From the NCBI RefSeq assembly GCF_027172205.1, contig NC_070614.1:30442501-30506500 (forward strand): DNA of 64,000 bases. Reading direction: 5' to 3'. Below the pieces are notes generated by a model. That model had not been told where the DNA came from and did not search any database. It saw only the letters and a program-made list of their open reading frames with translations. This document shows, one piece after another, positions 21,345 through 31,424 of this stretch (positions are counted from its first letter, which is position 1; each line of letters begins with the position of its first letter). This stretch comes from Podarcis raffonei. Its lineage: Eukaryota; Chordata; Lepidosauria; Squamata; Lacertidae. The position numbers and the translations under genes were made by a program.

Positions 21345-21774
21345 GTTTTGAACAGATTTCTTCATGGAATTCACTGCAGATCGCCCAAGAGAATATGCCA
21401 GAAATCAAAGGGGAATCATTGATTTCCCTTGTGCTTTCTGTGTTTTCTTCTCCGTGTTCATATTCCAGTGAGATTTTTCTGATTTATAAATTGAACTGAG
21501 AAGTTAATTTATGTTATAGATTATATTCCGTAATGGATGACACCTCTGAAGAAGACAGCTATCTACATATTTATTATAACAGAAGTTTCAAAACCTTTCA
21601 GATAGATTGATTTTTTGGAGGATTGTCCCTAGTTGGAAGATTGTCCCCTCTCATAAATTTGAGAGTTGTTATGTGCTAAAGAAACTGTTTGTTCAATGAA
21701 GTCCATTATCCGGAATTTTTTTGTAATAGGAAAAACAACAAGCAATCAACTTTTGAGGGCATTCTGGCTTTAAG
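21345..21774 (+). promoter_or_regulatory. putative OR promoter and noncoding first exon (for 23405)
   Basis: GAATTCACTGCAGATCGCCC, GATTTCCCTTGTGCTTTCTG, CCAGTGAGATTTTTCTG and TTAATTTATGTTATAGATTA are followed by ATTCTGGCTTTAAG|GTAATG, with the donor after 21,774. The donor has GTAAT instead of GTAAG. The inferred intron 21,775-23,404 contains a SINE, a CR1 end and a Tigger-like MITE. Confidence 0.6.
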
Positions 21775-21840
21775 GTAATGACACCTGAAAACTCTTTATC
21801 ACCTGATTCAGAATCAGACACATATATTTTCTCATATGTG

Positions 21841-22106
21841 AAGGTAAAGGACCCCTGACAGTTAAGGCCAGTTGCGAATGACTCGAGTTGCAGCGCTCAT
21901 CTCGCTTTACTGGCCGAGGGAGCAGACATTTGTCCGCAGACAGTTTTTCCGGATCATGTGGCCAGCATGACTAAGACACTTCTGGCAGACCAGAGCAGCG
22001 CACAGAAATGCCGTTTACCTTCCCGCTGGAACAGAATGGTACCTATTTATCTACTTGCACTTTGACATGCTTTCAAACTGCTAGGTTGGCAGGAGCTGAG
22101 ACCGAG
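21841..22106 (-). mobile_element. tRNA-type SINE, antisense, 5' truncated
   Basis: AAGGTAAAGGACCCCTGACA starts the reverse-complemented 3' end. The body reads CTCATCTCGCTTTACTGGCC, CCGGATCATGTGGCCAGCAT, CAGAGCAGCGCACAGAAA and CTATTTATCTACTTGCACTT. It stops in GAGCTGAGACCGAGC before the tRNA-like head. A full-length copy in the other orientation lies at 27,163-27,503. Confidence 0.8.
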
Positions 22107-22221
22107 CTCCAGCAAAGCACTCTGATGGATTGTCTTCACTGAGACATAAAGGAAATAAGCCAAGATGACACTGAAATTTGGAACTCACTTTCTGCTTTAT
22201 TTTTGCCCCATATTGGGTGGA

Positions 22222-22298
22222 CGATTCTTGCATTGCAGGAAGTTGGACTAGATGACCCCCATGGTCACAACTAGAGTCAATTCTATGATTCTATGATT
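22222..22298 (+). mobile_element. CR1 LINE 3' end
   Basis: ATTCTTGCATTGCAGGAAGT, TGGACTAGATGACCCCCATG and the tail ATTCTATGATTCTATGATT are the hallmark 3' end of CR1 retrotransposons, with their octamer-type tail. Only the last ~75 bases are present, the usual 5' truncation. Confidence 0.85.
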
Positions 22299-22994
22299 TC
22301 TTAGGAGTCTGCAACTTATAATTTCCATGCAGAAAGTTAGCTAGTGTGGCCAAGGGTCCTAGTTTACATAGGTCCATCATTTATCTATTTGAAGGACACT
22401 CTGGTTCAAGGCTTAAGAATAAATGACTGTAAGAAGGGAGGACAGGAACTTTGAAGTTGCCCATGAGCACTTAGCTTCCAGAAAGTGGACCGTACAGAGA
22501 TACTAGCCACCTATTGATTCTTTCTCCATTCCTTTCAAAATTACATAGAAATTAGATTATGCAGTTTTAATGGAAATTTAGCCCCCCTTCTGTTCTCTTC
22601 TTTAGTGCTGCTTCACTGGCTACCTTAATAGACACCAGTAAAAGAATACAAAAGCAGCAATGCTACCCTGATTTGGATGCACCTATGCAAAATGCCCTCT
22701 GTGCAGCCCATTCTTAAAGTGGACTTTCTTTCCCCCGCTGACCTGCATCATTTCTCATCATTGACTATGCTGGTGGGGGGAGGGGGGAGCTGATAAGAAT
22801 TAGAGTCCAACAACATCTGAAGAACAGACAATGGCTGCTTTGGATTTAGAACACTAGAAATATCACAGCAGGTTTTTTTCCTCAGGCCAACATGTACACA
22901 TTGCACTATTTGGATTATTGTTTTCACTACTGTAATATACCTAAAATGTGATTGGCTGAATTACATATCCTAAGCATGATTCCAAAGTGTAATA

Positions 22995-23236
22995 CAGTGG
23001 TACCTTGGGTTACATATGCTTCAGGTTACATACGCTTCAGGTTACAGACTCCGCTAACCCAGAAATAGTACCTCGGGTTAAGAACTTTGCTTCAGGATGA
23101 GAACAGAAATTGTGCTCTGGAGGCGCGGCGGCAGCGGGAGGCCCCATTAGCTAAAGTGGTGCTTCAGGTTAAGTACAGTTTCAGGTTAAGAACAGACCTC
23201 TGGAATGAATTAAGTTCTTAACCCGAGGTTCCACTG
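22995..23236. mobile_element. Tigger/pogo-like MITE, 242 bp, TA target
   Basis: Ends CAGTGGTACCTTGGGTTACA and AACCCGAGGTTCCACTG are inverted repeats, flanked by TA (22,993-94 and 23,237-38). Several internal CTTCAGGTTA words occur. It lies in the inferred intron, about 170 bases before the OR start at 23405. Confidence 0.85.
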
Positions 23237-23404
23237 TATAATTCAATAGGGCTTATACCCTAATAAGTGTGTACAGCAATGCAACCATAATTAAAGATAC
23301 ACTCAAACATACTTTCATATCTTTGAGCATATGCTGAATTAAAACAACAAATGAATCAAATAGTTCAGCCTAAATATTTCTTAATTTTTATTGCAATTAT
23401 TTAG

Positions 23405-24361
23405 ATGAACTTAGATGTCAACTCAGAAGAGGAAAATCAAACAGCTCCTGTGGCATTCATCCTCTTGGACTTTAATAGTGAGGACTTACAGACATTGTTT
23501 TCCATACTTTTTCTTCCTATCTACCTTGTGACCATGGCTGGAAACATTCTCATTATTATTCTAGTAGTCCTCAATCAGCATCTTCACACACCCATGTATT
23601 TCTTCCTGGGAAACCTGTCATGCCTGGAGACTTGCTACAGCTCAACCATCATGCCAAGGATGCTGGTCAGTTTTCTGACTGGGGACAGAACCATTTCAAT
23701 TAACGGATGCTTTGCCCAGCTGTATTTCTTTGGTTATCTTGCAGCTACAGAATGCTATTTTCTAGCAGTGATGTCTTACGATCGCTATTTAGCAATTTGC
23801 AAACCATTGCATTACGCATTGCTGATGAATAGCAGAATCTGCATCATGCTAATCACTGCATCATGGATCAGTGGATCACTGAGTATCAGTCTTATAATAT
23901 TTTTGATATCTCAGCTAAGATTCTGTGGACCAAATGAAATCAATCATTTCTTCTGTGATTTGATCCCAATGATAAGACTCTCCTGTGATGATACATATTT
24001 TGTTGAAATTGCATCCTTTATTGTCTCCTGTATAGGCATCCTGCCTTCCTTTCTAATAACACTTACATCTTATGCTTTCATCATCAACAGCATTTTAAGA
24101 ATTGCATCCACCACTGGTAAACAAAAGGCATTCTCTACATGCTCCTCTCACCTGACTGTGGTTGCTTGCTTCTATGGCTCCCTGATGATAGTCTATGTCT
24201 TACCAAACATGAATTCATTGAGCGACTTGAAGAAAGTATTCTCTCTGTTCTACACGTTGCTCACTCCCCTAGTCAACCCCCTTGTATACAGTTTGAGGAA
24301 CAAAGAAGTGAAGGAAGCCATAAAGAAAACACTCTTTAAAATGTTCAATAGAATTTATTAA
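23405..24361 (+). CDS. olfactory receptor, class II, family 11/6-like
   Basis: Complete 318-residue OR starting MNLDVNSEEENQTAPVAF. It has an NQT site, AGN in TM1, HTPMYFFLGNLSCLETCYSS, MSYDRYLAICKPLHY, ECL2 [31 protein letters not shown] and NPLVYSLRNKEVKEAIKKT. LRIASTTGKQ replaces the usual LRIPSTTGKQ before TM6. Bases 23,424-23,739 match 33,183-33,498 with one mismatch seen. Bases 24,105-24,264 match 29,477-29,636 with two. Different parts of this gene therefore pair with different paralogs. The start follows TATTTAG. AATAAA lies at 24,461-24,466. Confidence 0.97.
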   Translation: MNLDVNSEEENQTAPVAFILLDFNSEDLQTLFSILFLPIYLVTMAGNILIIILVVLNQHLHTPMYFFLGNLSCLETCYSSTIMPRMLVSFLTGDRTISINGCFAQLYFFGYLAATECYFLAVMSYDRYLAICKPLHYALLMNSRICIMLITASWISGSLSISLIIFLISQLRFCGPNEINHFFCDLIPMIRLSCDDTYFVEIASFIVSCIGILPSFLITLTSYAFIINSILRIASTTGKQKAFSTCSSHLTVVACFYGSLMIVYVLPNMNSLSDLKKVFSLFYTLLTPLVNPLVYSLRNKEVKEAIKKTLFKMFNRIY

Positions 24362-25064
24362 AATTCAGAAGAAAAACCAGGATAACTCTTTCACCTCTAA
24401 AGTGTGGGAAACAAGGTGGAAACCTCTTTGTTTCCATGATGTTGATGTTTTAAGCTATTGAATAAAGAAAGAAATCTTAATGCATTTTTTCAATGTTTGT
24501 TTCAGAGGCAAGGTCCAGAAATCAGTCTGTTTTGCAATCATATATTCCTGTTTGTGTTTAAGTTGACAGAAATTCAAATTCTAACACAACTATCAGAAAA
24601 CCTTTCAGCTACATTATATATTTTTGTTTAGGAGCTTTCTATTCAAATCAGCATTCCACTGCCCACATTCATGGGATTGGTGAGCCTTTCAATTTTAGTT
24701 TATTTACTTTTCTCATCACCACCCCCCCACTCTTATATTCAGGTCTCCACCTCTCCACATTTGTTTTTTTAAAAAACATGACAAAAAATTATCTGCATTT
24801 TATTAATTTCTCCTAGTACTCCCATTTTGTATGTGTTCTGTCCTCTCCCCAGGAATGTTGCTACATCATACACATCTTAAGAAGCCATTCCATCATCTCC
24901 TTATAATTCTCTTAAGGAAATGAAATGGGATTGCTTGCAGAACAGTAATTGGATAGGAAAGGCAACTTCAGAATTGTTTCTATGCCCACCCTTGACAAAA
25001 ACTGGAGCTAGTTTGTCTTGTTACCAGCACATGGTTATCACTATTCTGATTAGAACATCTAGAT
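24362..25064. other. 3' flank of OR 23405
   Basis: Shares AGAGGCAAGGTCCAGAAA and AACACAACTATCAG words with the flanks after 29733 and near 34,640, so it is part of the duplicated OR unit. An AATAAA is close to the stop. No gene seen. Confidence 0.5.
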
Positions 25065-25190
25065 CAGACTTTCGTAACCTTAGGACTCCAGATGCTGATG
25101 GACATCATCCTTTGCTAGCAGGACCAGAGATCAGGGATGACTGGAGTTGTAGTCCAACAACATCTGGGGACCCAAGACTGAGAAAAGCTG
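25065..25190. mobile_element. degraded hAT-type MITE
   Basis: CAGACTTTCGTAACCTTAGG...CTCCAGATG faces ACTGGAGTTGTAGTCCAACA...CATCTGGGGACCCAAGACTG...CTG. It is the same palindromic type as 39,704-39,828 but more diverged. No clean target duplication is left. Confidence 0.6.
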
Positions 25191-25319
25191 ATATTGACAG
25201 AGTGGTACTCTCCCTGCTGCCAGACATTTGAAACATACAAAAGGACAAAACAAATGAACATATATCAGCTAAAATCCTGAATCCGAGTCCAGATGGTGCA
25301 ATGATTTCTCCAGGGCTCT

Positions 25320-25734
25320 TGGTCTGAGGAAATCTACAAAGGATTTCTCAGAATGCGGAAAACTCATTAATCATTGTGGAGTCCTTGGTTTCCCATATGA
25401 TTTTGATAGGTTTTTTGTTTTTGTTTTTTTACTCTTGCATACTCCTTTCCCAGTGAGACTTTTCAGATGCAGTGATACATTTAGATGGTTATATAAGGCA
25501 TAAATTGGTTATATGCAGCAATGGCTGCACAGTTCAAGCAGAGACAATAATCTTTTCATTATTACAGAGGATTGCCAAATTTTCATGGAATACATGATAC
25601 AATATGCATTCAAAAGATAGAGTGTACTGAAGACCAGCAGAAAGTGCATTTATTTCCATTCTTTTACAAGTACTTTGCATTCTAAGATGAAGCAAAACCA
25701 ACTCTTCAGCCATCCAGTGTGTTGTGGCTTTAAG
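25320..25734 (+). promoter_or_regulatory. putative OR promoter and noncoding first exon (for 28777)
   Basis: AAATCTACAAAGGATTTCTC, GGTTTCCCATATGATTTTGA, CCCAGTGAGACTTTTCAGA and a clear TTATATAAGGCATAAATTGG are followed by GTTGTGGCTTTAAG|GTAAGA, with the donor after 25,734. The inferred intron 25,735-28,776 is the longest (about 3 kb) and is packed with a SINE and a MITE. Confidence 0.6.
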
Positions 25735-27162
25735 GTAAGAACTCCTCGAAAGGAGCACTTTAGCATGAAATCAGTGATCTGGTCCAGAATATGAATGAAG
25801 TTGTTGGACATAGTTTCAGGCCAATTTAAATTTCTATGTATTTAGCTTCTAGTTTGAGTTAAGAGATGTAAAAATGAAGATTTAAAATGGCATCAGTCAA
25901 TCTATTCTCTCTTGGACTAGGAGTCAAATGACCAAAAACCAAATGGCTGTTATGTTTGAAGAGAGACATGTCAATGGAATTGCATTTGTGTCTTTTGAGC
26001 ATGTCAGCTAGGACTTTTGTGTTCTATATCTGATTCCATATATTTAGTGGCCCCTTAAGAAATTGATCTGCCAACTTGGACTCTATTTCCCTCCCTTCCT
26101 TATGGGAAAATCAAGTACTCTGAGGCACACTGATACATTGAACTAGCATTGCCTACTGCATTATGTTCAAACTAGGACAGGGAAATCACACCTTGAGGTA
26201 GTGGGATGGAGCAGTTGATACAGAGGGTGTGCTGATAGAGCAACCACTGTGTAAGTGATTTTTATTGTGGCTCAGAAGTGGTGAACTTCTCTCCCTACAG
26301 ATGCTGCTTCGCTACAAGTCCATGTGGAAGGTGACAGTTTCCCCACCCTTGACTTACATCTGGACAGCCATAGGTTCCCCATTATTGATCACATGGTTCC
26401 GGTTGTGGCACTGATGGCCTCCACAGTTGCCTCCCAGTGTCTTAAGGTAAAATGTAACTCAGCTATATGTTGTAATAGGCTTTTCAAGTCTGAAACATTA
26501 TGGAAATGATACAAGACTCTGTTGCATCCTGTGCTTCTTTCATCCTTTCTTTGGTTTTATTTTTGCTGTCCTCTCAGTGAATGGGGTATTTTTTGTTGTT
26601 GTTGCTTGTTTATCTGATTTTTAATTTATATATTTTATATTGCTTTTTACAAAATGTTTCACAGTAATGTACAACAATGTTAAATAATAAATACTTAGGC
26701 AAACAGGAATGTCTTTGACTACTAGTAAAACACATCACTGACAGTGCCACCACAAGGAACAACCTTTTCCTGATTTACACCTGATTAATCAATTGTTCTC
26801 CATGTGTCATAGAATATGCATTCTTTTTGCTTGGCTCATTGGCTCCAGCCATTGTAGGGATCTGATTTTATGGAGAATTAAGCCCTCTTTATCTGCCACC
26901 ATCTTCTTGGGTGACAGTCAGTCTCTTCTCTCTCTTCCATATCCAAAAGACTTATGTACGTATTTACAAGGCCCAAGCCTCATAAACTCCCCCTGGCCTG
27001 AGATTTAGACAGGGACCCTCTTTATTGACCTTTTGGCATGTGACAAAACACTTTCTTATATCAGCAGGCTTTTTGATGATTTTGAAATGATTCTTCTATT
27101 TTATATAGTTTACTTTTTGGAATAGTATGTACTACTTAGCAATATTAATGGATAAAGTGGAT
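25735..27162. other. inferred intron, unique part
   Basis: AT-rich sequence without a recognisable gene. Short open frames here have no family character and no paralog conservation. A T-rich segment near 26,590-26,640 is low complexity. Confidence 0.4.
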
Positions 27163-27503
27163 GCGGGTGGTGCCTCTTGGGCTTGCCAATCAGAAAGTTG
27201 GCAGTTCAAATCCACACAACGGGGTGAGCTTCTGTTGCTCTGTCCCTGCTCCTGCCTACCTAGCAGTTTGAAAGCATGCCAGTGCAAGTGGATAAATAGG
27301 TATCACTGTGGTGGGAAGGTAAACAACATTTCTGTGCACTCTGGCTTCCATCACAGTGTTCCATTGCACCAGAGGTGGTTTAGTCATGCTGGCCACATGA
27401 CCTGGAAAGCTGTCTGTGGACAAACTCCAGCTCCCTCAGCCTGAAAGCGAGATGAGCACTGAAACCCCAGTCGCCTTTGACTGGACTTAACCATCTTTTA
27501 CCA
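27163..27503 (+). mobile_element. tRNA-type SINE, near full length
   Basis: The tRNA-like head has an A-box-like GCGGGTGGTGCCTC and a B-box-like CAGTTCAAATCC. The body follows (GCAAGTGGATAAATAGGTA, GTCATGCTGGCCACATGAC, AGCGAGATGAGC). It ends TTTGACTGGACTTAACCATC. It is the sense-orientation counterpart of 21,841-22,106. The tRNA-like part is SINE sequence, not a tRNA gene. Confidence 0.8.
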
Positions 27504-27512
27504 TTACCAATA

Positions 27513-28148
27513 CCATATTTTTCGCTCCATAAGATGCACCCCACCATAAGACGCACCTCATTTTTAGAGGAGGAAAACAAGAAAAAAATATTCTGAATCA
27601 AATGTTGTACTAAACTATTTAATAAACAACCGAAGGGTTTCATCAGAATACCCTGAACCTTGAAGATACTTATATCACACACCCCCCACGCCACACACAT
27701 CCAAGGAAACTGCTAGGTAGGAGATCAGGACAGACAAAAAGAAGAACTTTGCACAATGTATGGTTAAAAGACAGAACTTGCTACAAGACTGAGCGACAGC
27801 TACTAACTTGGGTGACTTCAAAAGGGGATTAGACAAGGGGCGCTGCACAGTTCTCCCTCTCTGTGCAGTGCCTCTCCAGCAAAGTGGGAGGAGAAACAGA
27901 AGGGGCTCCGTTTCGCCTCCTGCTTTGCTGAAGGGGCACTGTGCAGCTTTCCCTCTCTGCGCAGCACCTCTCCAGTAAGCGAAGTCAGAACAGCAAGAGG
28001 GATCGCTGCGCAGCGAAAGCAGCAATTCCTCTTGCTGTTCTGGCTTCAGTGAAAGCTGCACAGCCTACATTTCCTCCATAAGACACACACACATTTCCCC
28101 TTACTTTTTAGGAGGGAAAAAGTGTGTCTTATAGAGCGAAAAATACGG
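27513..28148. mobile_element. non-coding DNA transposon, 636 bp, TA target
   Basis: Ends CCATATTTTTCGCTCCATAA on the left and TTATAGAGCGAAAAATACGG on the right are inverted repeats, flanked by TA (27,511-12 and 28,149-50). The interior has two GC-rich copies of a CTGCACAG/GTGCAGC...CCTCTCTG word (27,842 and 27,940). TA duplication suggests a mariner-type element; I cannot name the family. It sits directly after the SINE. Confidence 0.7.
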
Positions 28149-28150
28149 TA

Positions 28151-28776
28151 CCTTAAACAAAGTGTTCATGTTTCTAAAAAATATATTAGTAGAGATGTGT
28201 GGTGAAATAAATCATTGCAAACATTTTGGGGGGTCAGATGGGCTCAACATAAGGAAATGCGCTTGATTTTTTGTGTTCAACAGAATCTTCCAACATCACT
28301 ACTAGGGAGTAAGTGTGTGAGCTCCTGAGAGGAATGAGCTTTATTGTAACTAAAGCAAAACAATTAGACCAATGAAAACCAGGAATTTGGAATCTGTGGC
28401 CATCATGAATAAATGTTGAATCCCAAATGGACAGCCGCAGGCTCCCCACATCTGTTGCACCCACTTCTTTCACATACACACATTATTTTAGTGTCATACT
28501 GAATTTTGCAATATATTCTTGCAAAAGATTTCTTGTTTAATTTTTCCTAGTTAATACTGGATATACTCACAAAACAAAAATAGAGCCTTTGAAATAAAGG
28601 GGGGGGGAGTTGGTCATGAGACCCAGAATGTTGTGGTGGTTAGTGTAAGAGTGCAGCTGTACTCCTTGGAGTTAAAGCGATATATTTCAATCAGCCTGCT
28701 CTAAGTCATAAACTAATCTTCTGAGGATCCTGAGGAAACAAATATTCATGCCTAATTGCTATCTATTATCCCTTAG
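28151..28776. other. last part of the inferred intron before OR 28777
   Basis: No gene or clear repeat. It ends with a pyrimidine-rich ATCTATTATCCCTTAG just before the ATG, an acceptor-like sequence. Confidence 0.4.
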
Positions 28777-29733
28777 ATGCACTTGACTGTCAATGAGAAA
28801 GAAGAAAATCAGACAGCTCCTGTGGCATTTATTCTGTTAGATTTTAACAATGATGACCTACAGATGTTATTTTCCATTCTGTTCCTAACTATCTACCTTG
28901 TCACCATGGCTGGGAACATCCTCATTGTTATTCTAGTGATTCTTGATCAGCGTCTTCACACACCCATGTATTTCTTCCTGGGAAACCTGTCCTGCCTGGA
29001 GACCTGTTACAGCTCAACCATCATGCCAAGGATGCTGGTCAGTTTTCTGACTGGAGACAGAACTATTTCTATTAAAGGGTGCTTTACACAACTGTATTTC
29101 TTTGGGTCTCTTGCAGCTGCAGAATGTTACTTACTAGCAGTGATGTCTTATGATCGCTATTTAGCAATATGCAAACCATTGCATTACACAATACTTATGA
29201 ATGACAGAATCTGCATTCTGCTGATTGTTGGACCATGGATCATTGCGTGTCTGGCAATGAGTCCAATAATATTCTTCATGTCTCAACTGAATTTCTGTGG
29301 ACCCAACAAAATCAACCATTTTTTCTGTGATTTCACCCCCATGGTAAGACTTTCCTGTAATGAGACTGATTTGATTGAAACTACAACCTTCATACTATCC
29401 TCCATAGGTACTCTGGCACCCTTTGTCATAACTGTGTCATCTTATGTTTACATTATCAAAAACATTTTAAGAATCCCATCCACCACTGGTAAACAAAAGG
29501 CATTCTCTACATGCTCCTCTCACTTGACTGTGGTTGCTTGCTTCTATGGCTCTCTGATGATAGTCTATGTCTTACCAAACATGAATTCATTGAGCGACTT
29601 GAAGAAAGTATTCTCTCTGTTCTACACGTTGCTCACCCCACTAGTCAATCCCCTTGTGTACAGCTTGAGGAACAAAGAGGTAAAGGAAGCAATTAAAAAA
29701 ACATGCAAGATGCTTCAGAGGCATTATTATTAA
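28777..29733 (+). CDS. olfactory receptor, class II, family 11/6-like; mosaic
   Basis: Complete 318-residue OR beginning MHLTVNEKEENQTAPVAF. It has the standard marks: NQT, AGN, HTPMYFFLGNLSCLETCYSS, MSYDRYLAICKPLHY, ECL2 [31 protein letters not shown] and NPLVYSLRNKEVKEAIKKT. The TM4 segment (GPWIIACLAMSPIIFFMSQL) is its own. The gene is a patchwork: 28,909-29,173 is almost the same as 18129, while 29,477-29,636 is almost the same as 23405. The N-terminus resembles 23405/33170. AATAAA at 29,778-29,783. No defect seen. Confidence 0.97.
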   Translation: MHLTVNEKEENQTAPVAFILLDFNNDDLQMLFSILFLTIYLVTMAGNILIVILVILDQRLHTPMYFFLGNLSCLETCYSSTIMPRMLVSFLTGDRTISIKGCFTQLYFFGSLAAAECYLLAVMSYDRYLAICKPLHYTILMNDRICILLIVGPWIIACLAMSPIIFFMSQLNFCGPNKINHFFCDFTPMVRLSCNETDLIETTTFILSSIGTLAPFVITVSSYVYIIKNILRIPSTTGKQKAFSTCSSHLTVVACFYGSLMIVYVLPNMNSLSDLKKVFSLFYTLLTPLVNPLVYSLRNKEVKEAIKKTCKMLQRHYY

Positions 29734-29937
29734 GGAAAAACTTTTTACCTTCAGAATGTGAATGCTTTATGCTGACTAATAAAGGAAGTGATATTAATGC
29801 ATGTTGTTAAATCATAATTTTAGAGGCAGGATCCTGGAAAAATGTCTGCTTTGTAGCTCTTGTTGACACTCAATTTGGAAAGACATTAAACACTGACACA
29901 ACTATCAGGAGGCATTCTTCCAACCACAATATATGCC

Positions 29938-30038
29938 TTAGACCATTTGGTCAACCCCTTATCTGCAGTTTGAAGAACAATGGCATAAAGCACACGCCAA
30001 GAAAAAAAGTGTTCAAGGTGTTTCATAGAATTCATTGA
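29938..30038 (+). pseudogene. olfactory receptor relic, TM7 and tail only
   Basis: GGTCAACCCCTTATCTGCAG, TTTGAAGAACAATGGCATAA and TTCAAGGTGTTTCATAGAAT follow the end of the intact genes from LVNPLVYSLRNKEV to the stop. One C is missing from the CCCCC run, which shifts the frame. It sits within a repeated 3'-flank word (AACTATCAGGAGGCATTCTT). A second AATAAA follows at 30,132-30,137. It looks like what remains of a whole OR unit lost by deletion. Confidence 0.8.
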
Positions 30039-30253
30039 AATTTAGGGAGAAATGGGGGAAACTGCATAATAAGAAATCAAGTAGATACCATTCTATATCC
30101 TCAGTATGAATGTTTCTGGTGTCTGGTGTCTAATAAAGAAACTTTTTATATATTTTGTATTGGTCTACACTTTGGACACAGGACTCTGGAAAGTAGTCTC
30201 TTTTTAATTGTTATTTAATTAAGCTTCCTGTTGGCATTCAAACAAAGGGGCAA

Positions 30254-30342
30254 AAGATTCCTGCACTGCAGGGGGCTGGATTAGATGACCATCCAACATT
30301 AGGTCCCCTTCCAACTTTATATTTCTGTGTTTCTATTGTTCT
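30254..30342 (+). mobile_element. CR1 LINE 3' end
   Basis: AGATTCCTGCACTGCAGGGG, GCTGGATTAGATGACC and GGTCCCCTTCCAACTTTATA match the CR1 3' untranslated end, with a diverged tail (TTTCTGTGTTTCTATTG). It is truncated to about 90 bases. Confidence 0.8.
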
Positions 30343-30717
30343 AAGTACCAGCCACATTGGCTATTCATTTTTTAAAACTAAAGCAGGGGGACTTTTTTCA
30401 TAAATGCCAGATGTTTCTTCATGGACATCTCTCAAATCCAGCAGGCAAGGGGCTTTATTAGAGTTCAGGGAGACCTTCCAGGAACTGGAGGAGGGTATGA
30501 AGCAAGACAAGTGAAGGGTATGACCTGGACGGAAAGTGTGCCTGGAGCTTAGAGAGTAAACATGGCCTGAGGTTCCTTACCCTGCTTTAAAAGAATATAT
30601 TCTAGCCTGCACTTTTCCCCCTAAAAAATGTTTTGGGATACTCTCATTTTGACTCAAGAAAAGCACAATTTTATAGTTCAAATCAAGGGAAATAAATAAA
30701 GTAAATGGACAAAAGTA

Positions 30718-30907
30718 CAGTGGACCCTCTAGTTAAGTACTGCTCTGGATACGTAAGTTTTGGGTTACGAACGCGGCAAACCTGGAAGTGTATACTTCCG
30801 GGTTTCACTATGCATGCATGCGCAGAAGTGGCGCCTCTGCCTATGGACTTTTCGGGTTGCAGACAGACCCCCGGAACAAATTTAATTCGTATCCAGAGGG
30901 TCCACTG
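30718..30907. mobile_element. Tigger/pogo-like MITE, 190 bp, TA target
   Basis: Ends CAGTGGACCCTCTAGTTAAG and ATCCAGAGGGTCCACTG form an inverted repeat, flanked by TA (30,716-17 and 30,908-09). The interior has TTTTGGGTTACGAACGCGG and ACTTCCGGGTTTC. Confidence 0.85.
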
Positions 30908-30916
30908 TAGAAAGAT

Positions 30917-30973
30917 TCACAAAATGTTTAGGGGTATGCGTACCCCTGCGTACCCCTAGAAAAAAGCACTGAT
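30917..30973 (-). mobile_element. end of a CAGTGC-type hAT element
   Basis: TTTAGGGGTATGCGTACCCC...TACCCCTAGAAAAAAGCACTG. Read on the minus strand it starts CAGTGCTTTTTTCTAG, like the left end of the MITE at 8832. Only one end is recognised; the other may be split off by the adjacent Tigger-like insertion. Confidence 0.45.
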
Positions 30974-31424
30974 TATAGCACACAGTAAAAGTTCATATAT
31001 CAGCCATCAAATGATGGTTTAACAAATATTTACAAATAAATTACCTTCCTGTGTGTCAATTTCAGTGTTAATTAATTTTGCAGAGGCCTGTTAGTCTATT
31101 TTCAGGAAAACATTGCAAAGTTAGTGAAGTGAGGATTGACTCATCTCAAAGCTAAGTATGGTGAAGAAGTTCATTAAAAGCAAGCAGAAGAATGAGCAAG
31201 GCTCCAGACATGACATGTTTCCCAGGAATTGCTAACATGCATTACACTATAATGTATTCACTGTCTTGATTATAACAACCTGGGTTGAGTGGCGATCTCA
31301 GATGGATTTGCAACTTGCAAAATAAAGGAAAAGTGGAAAAAATATGCAAAATCATATAGAGCTCTGAACGCACGATTTACTGGCAGGGATTATTTTTCTA
31401 GTGAATTTCTTCATAGCTCTTGAC

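Larger units (their letters stand above)
15716..21610 (+). repeat. tandem duplication unit B (contains OR 18129)
   Basis: Second copy of the unit at 10,325-15,715. It differs by a Tigger-like MITE at 17,726-17,985, a retroelement terminal repeat at 20,236-21,036, and loss of the 14,400-15,005 segment. It also carries a second upstream-block fragment plus an A-rich tail at 15,800-16,010. The left junction lies in or beside a SINE fragment (15,716-15,790) that matches the SINE at the left end of unit A. Confidence 0.85.

Noticed and set aside
27163-27240. tRNA gene
   Set aside because: The A- and B-box-like words belong to the head of a SINE whose body continues for 340 bases; the antisense copy at 10,280-10,435 is likewise a SINE.
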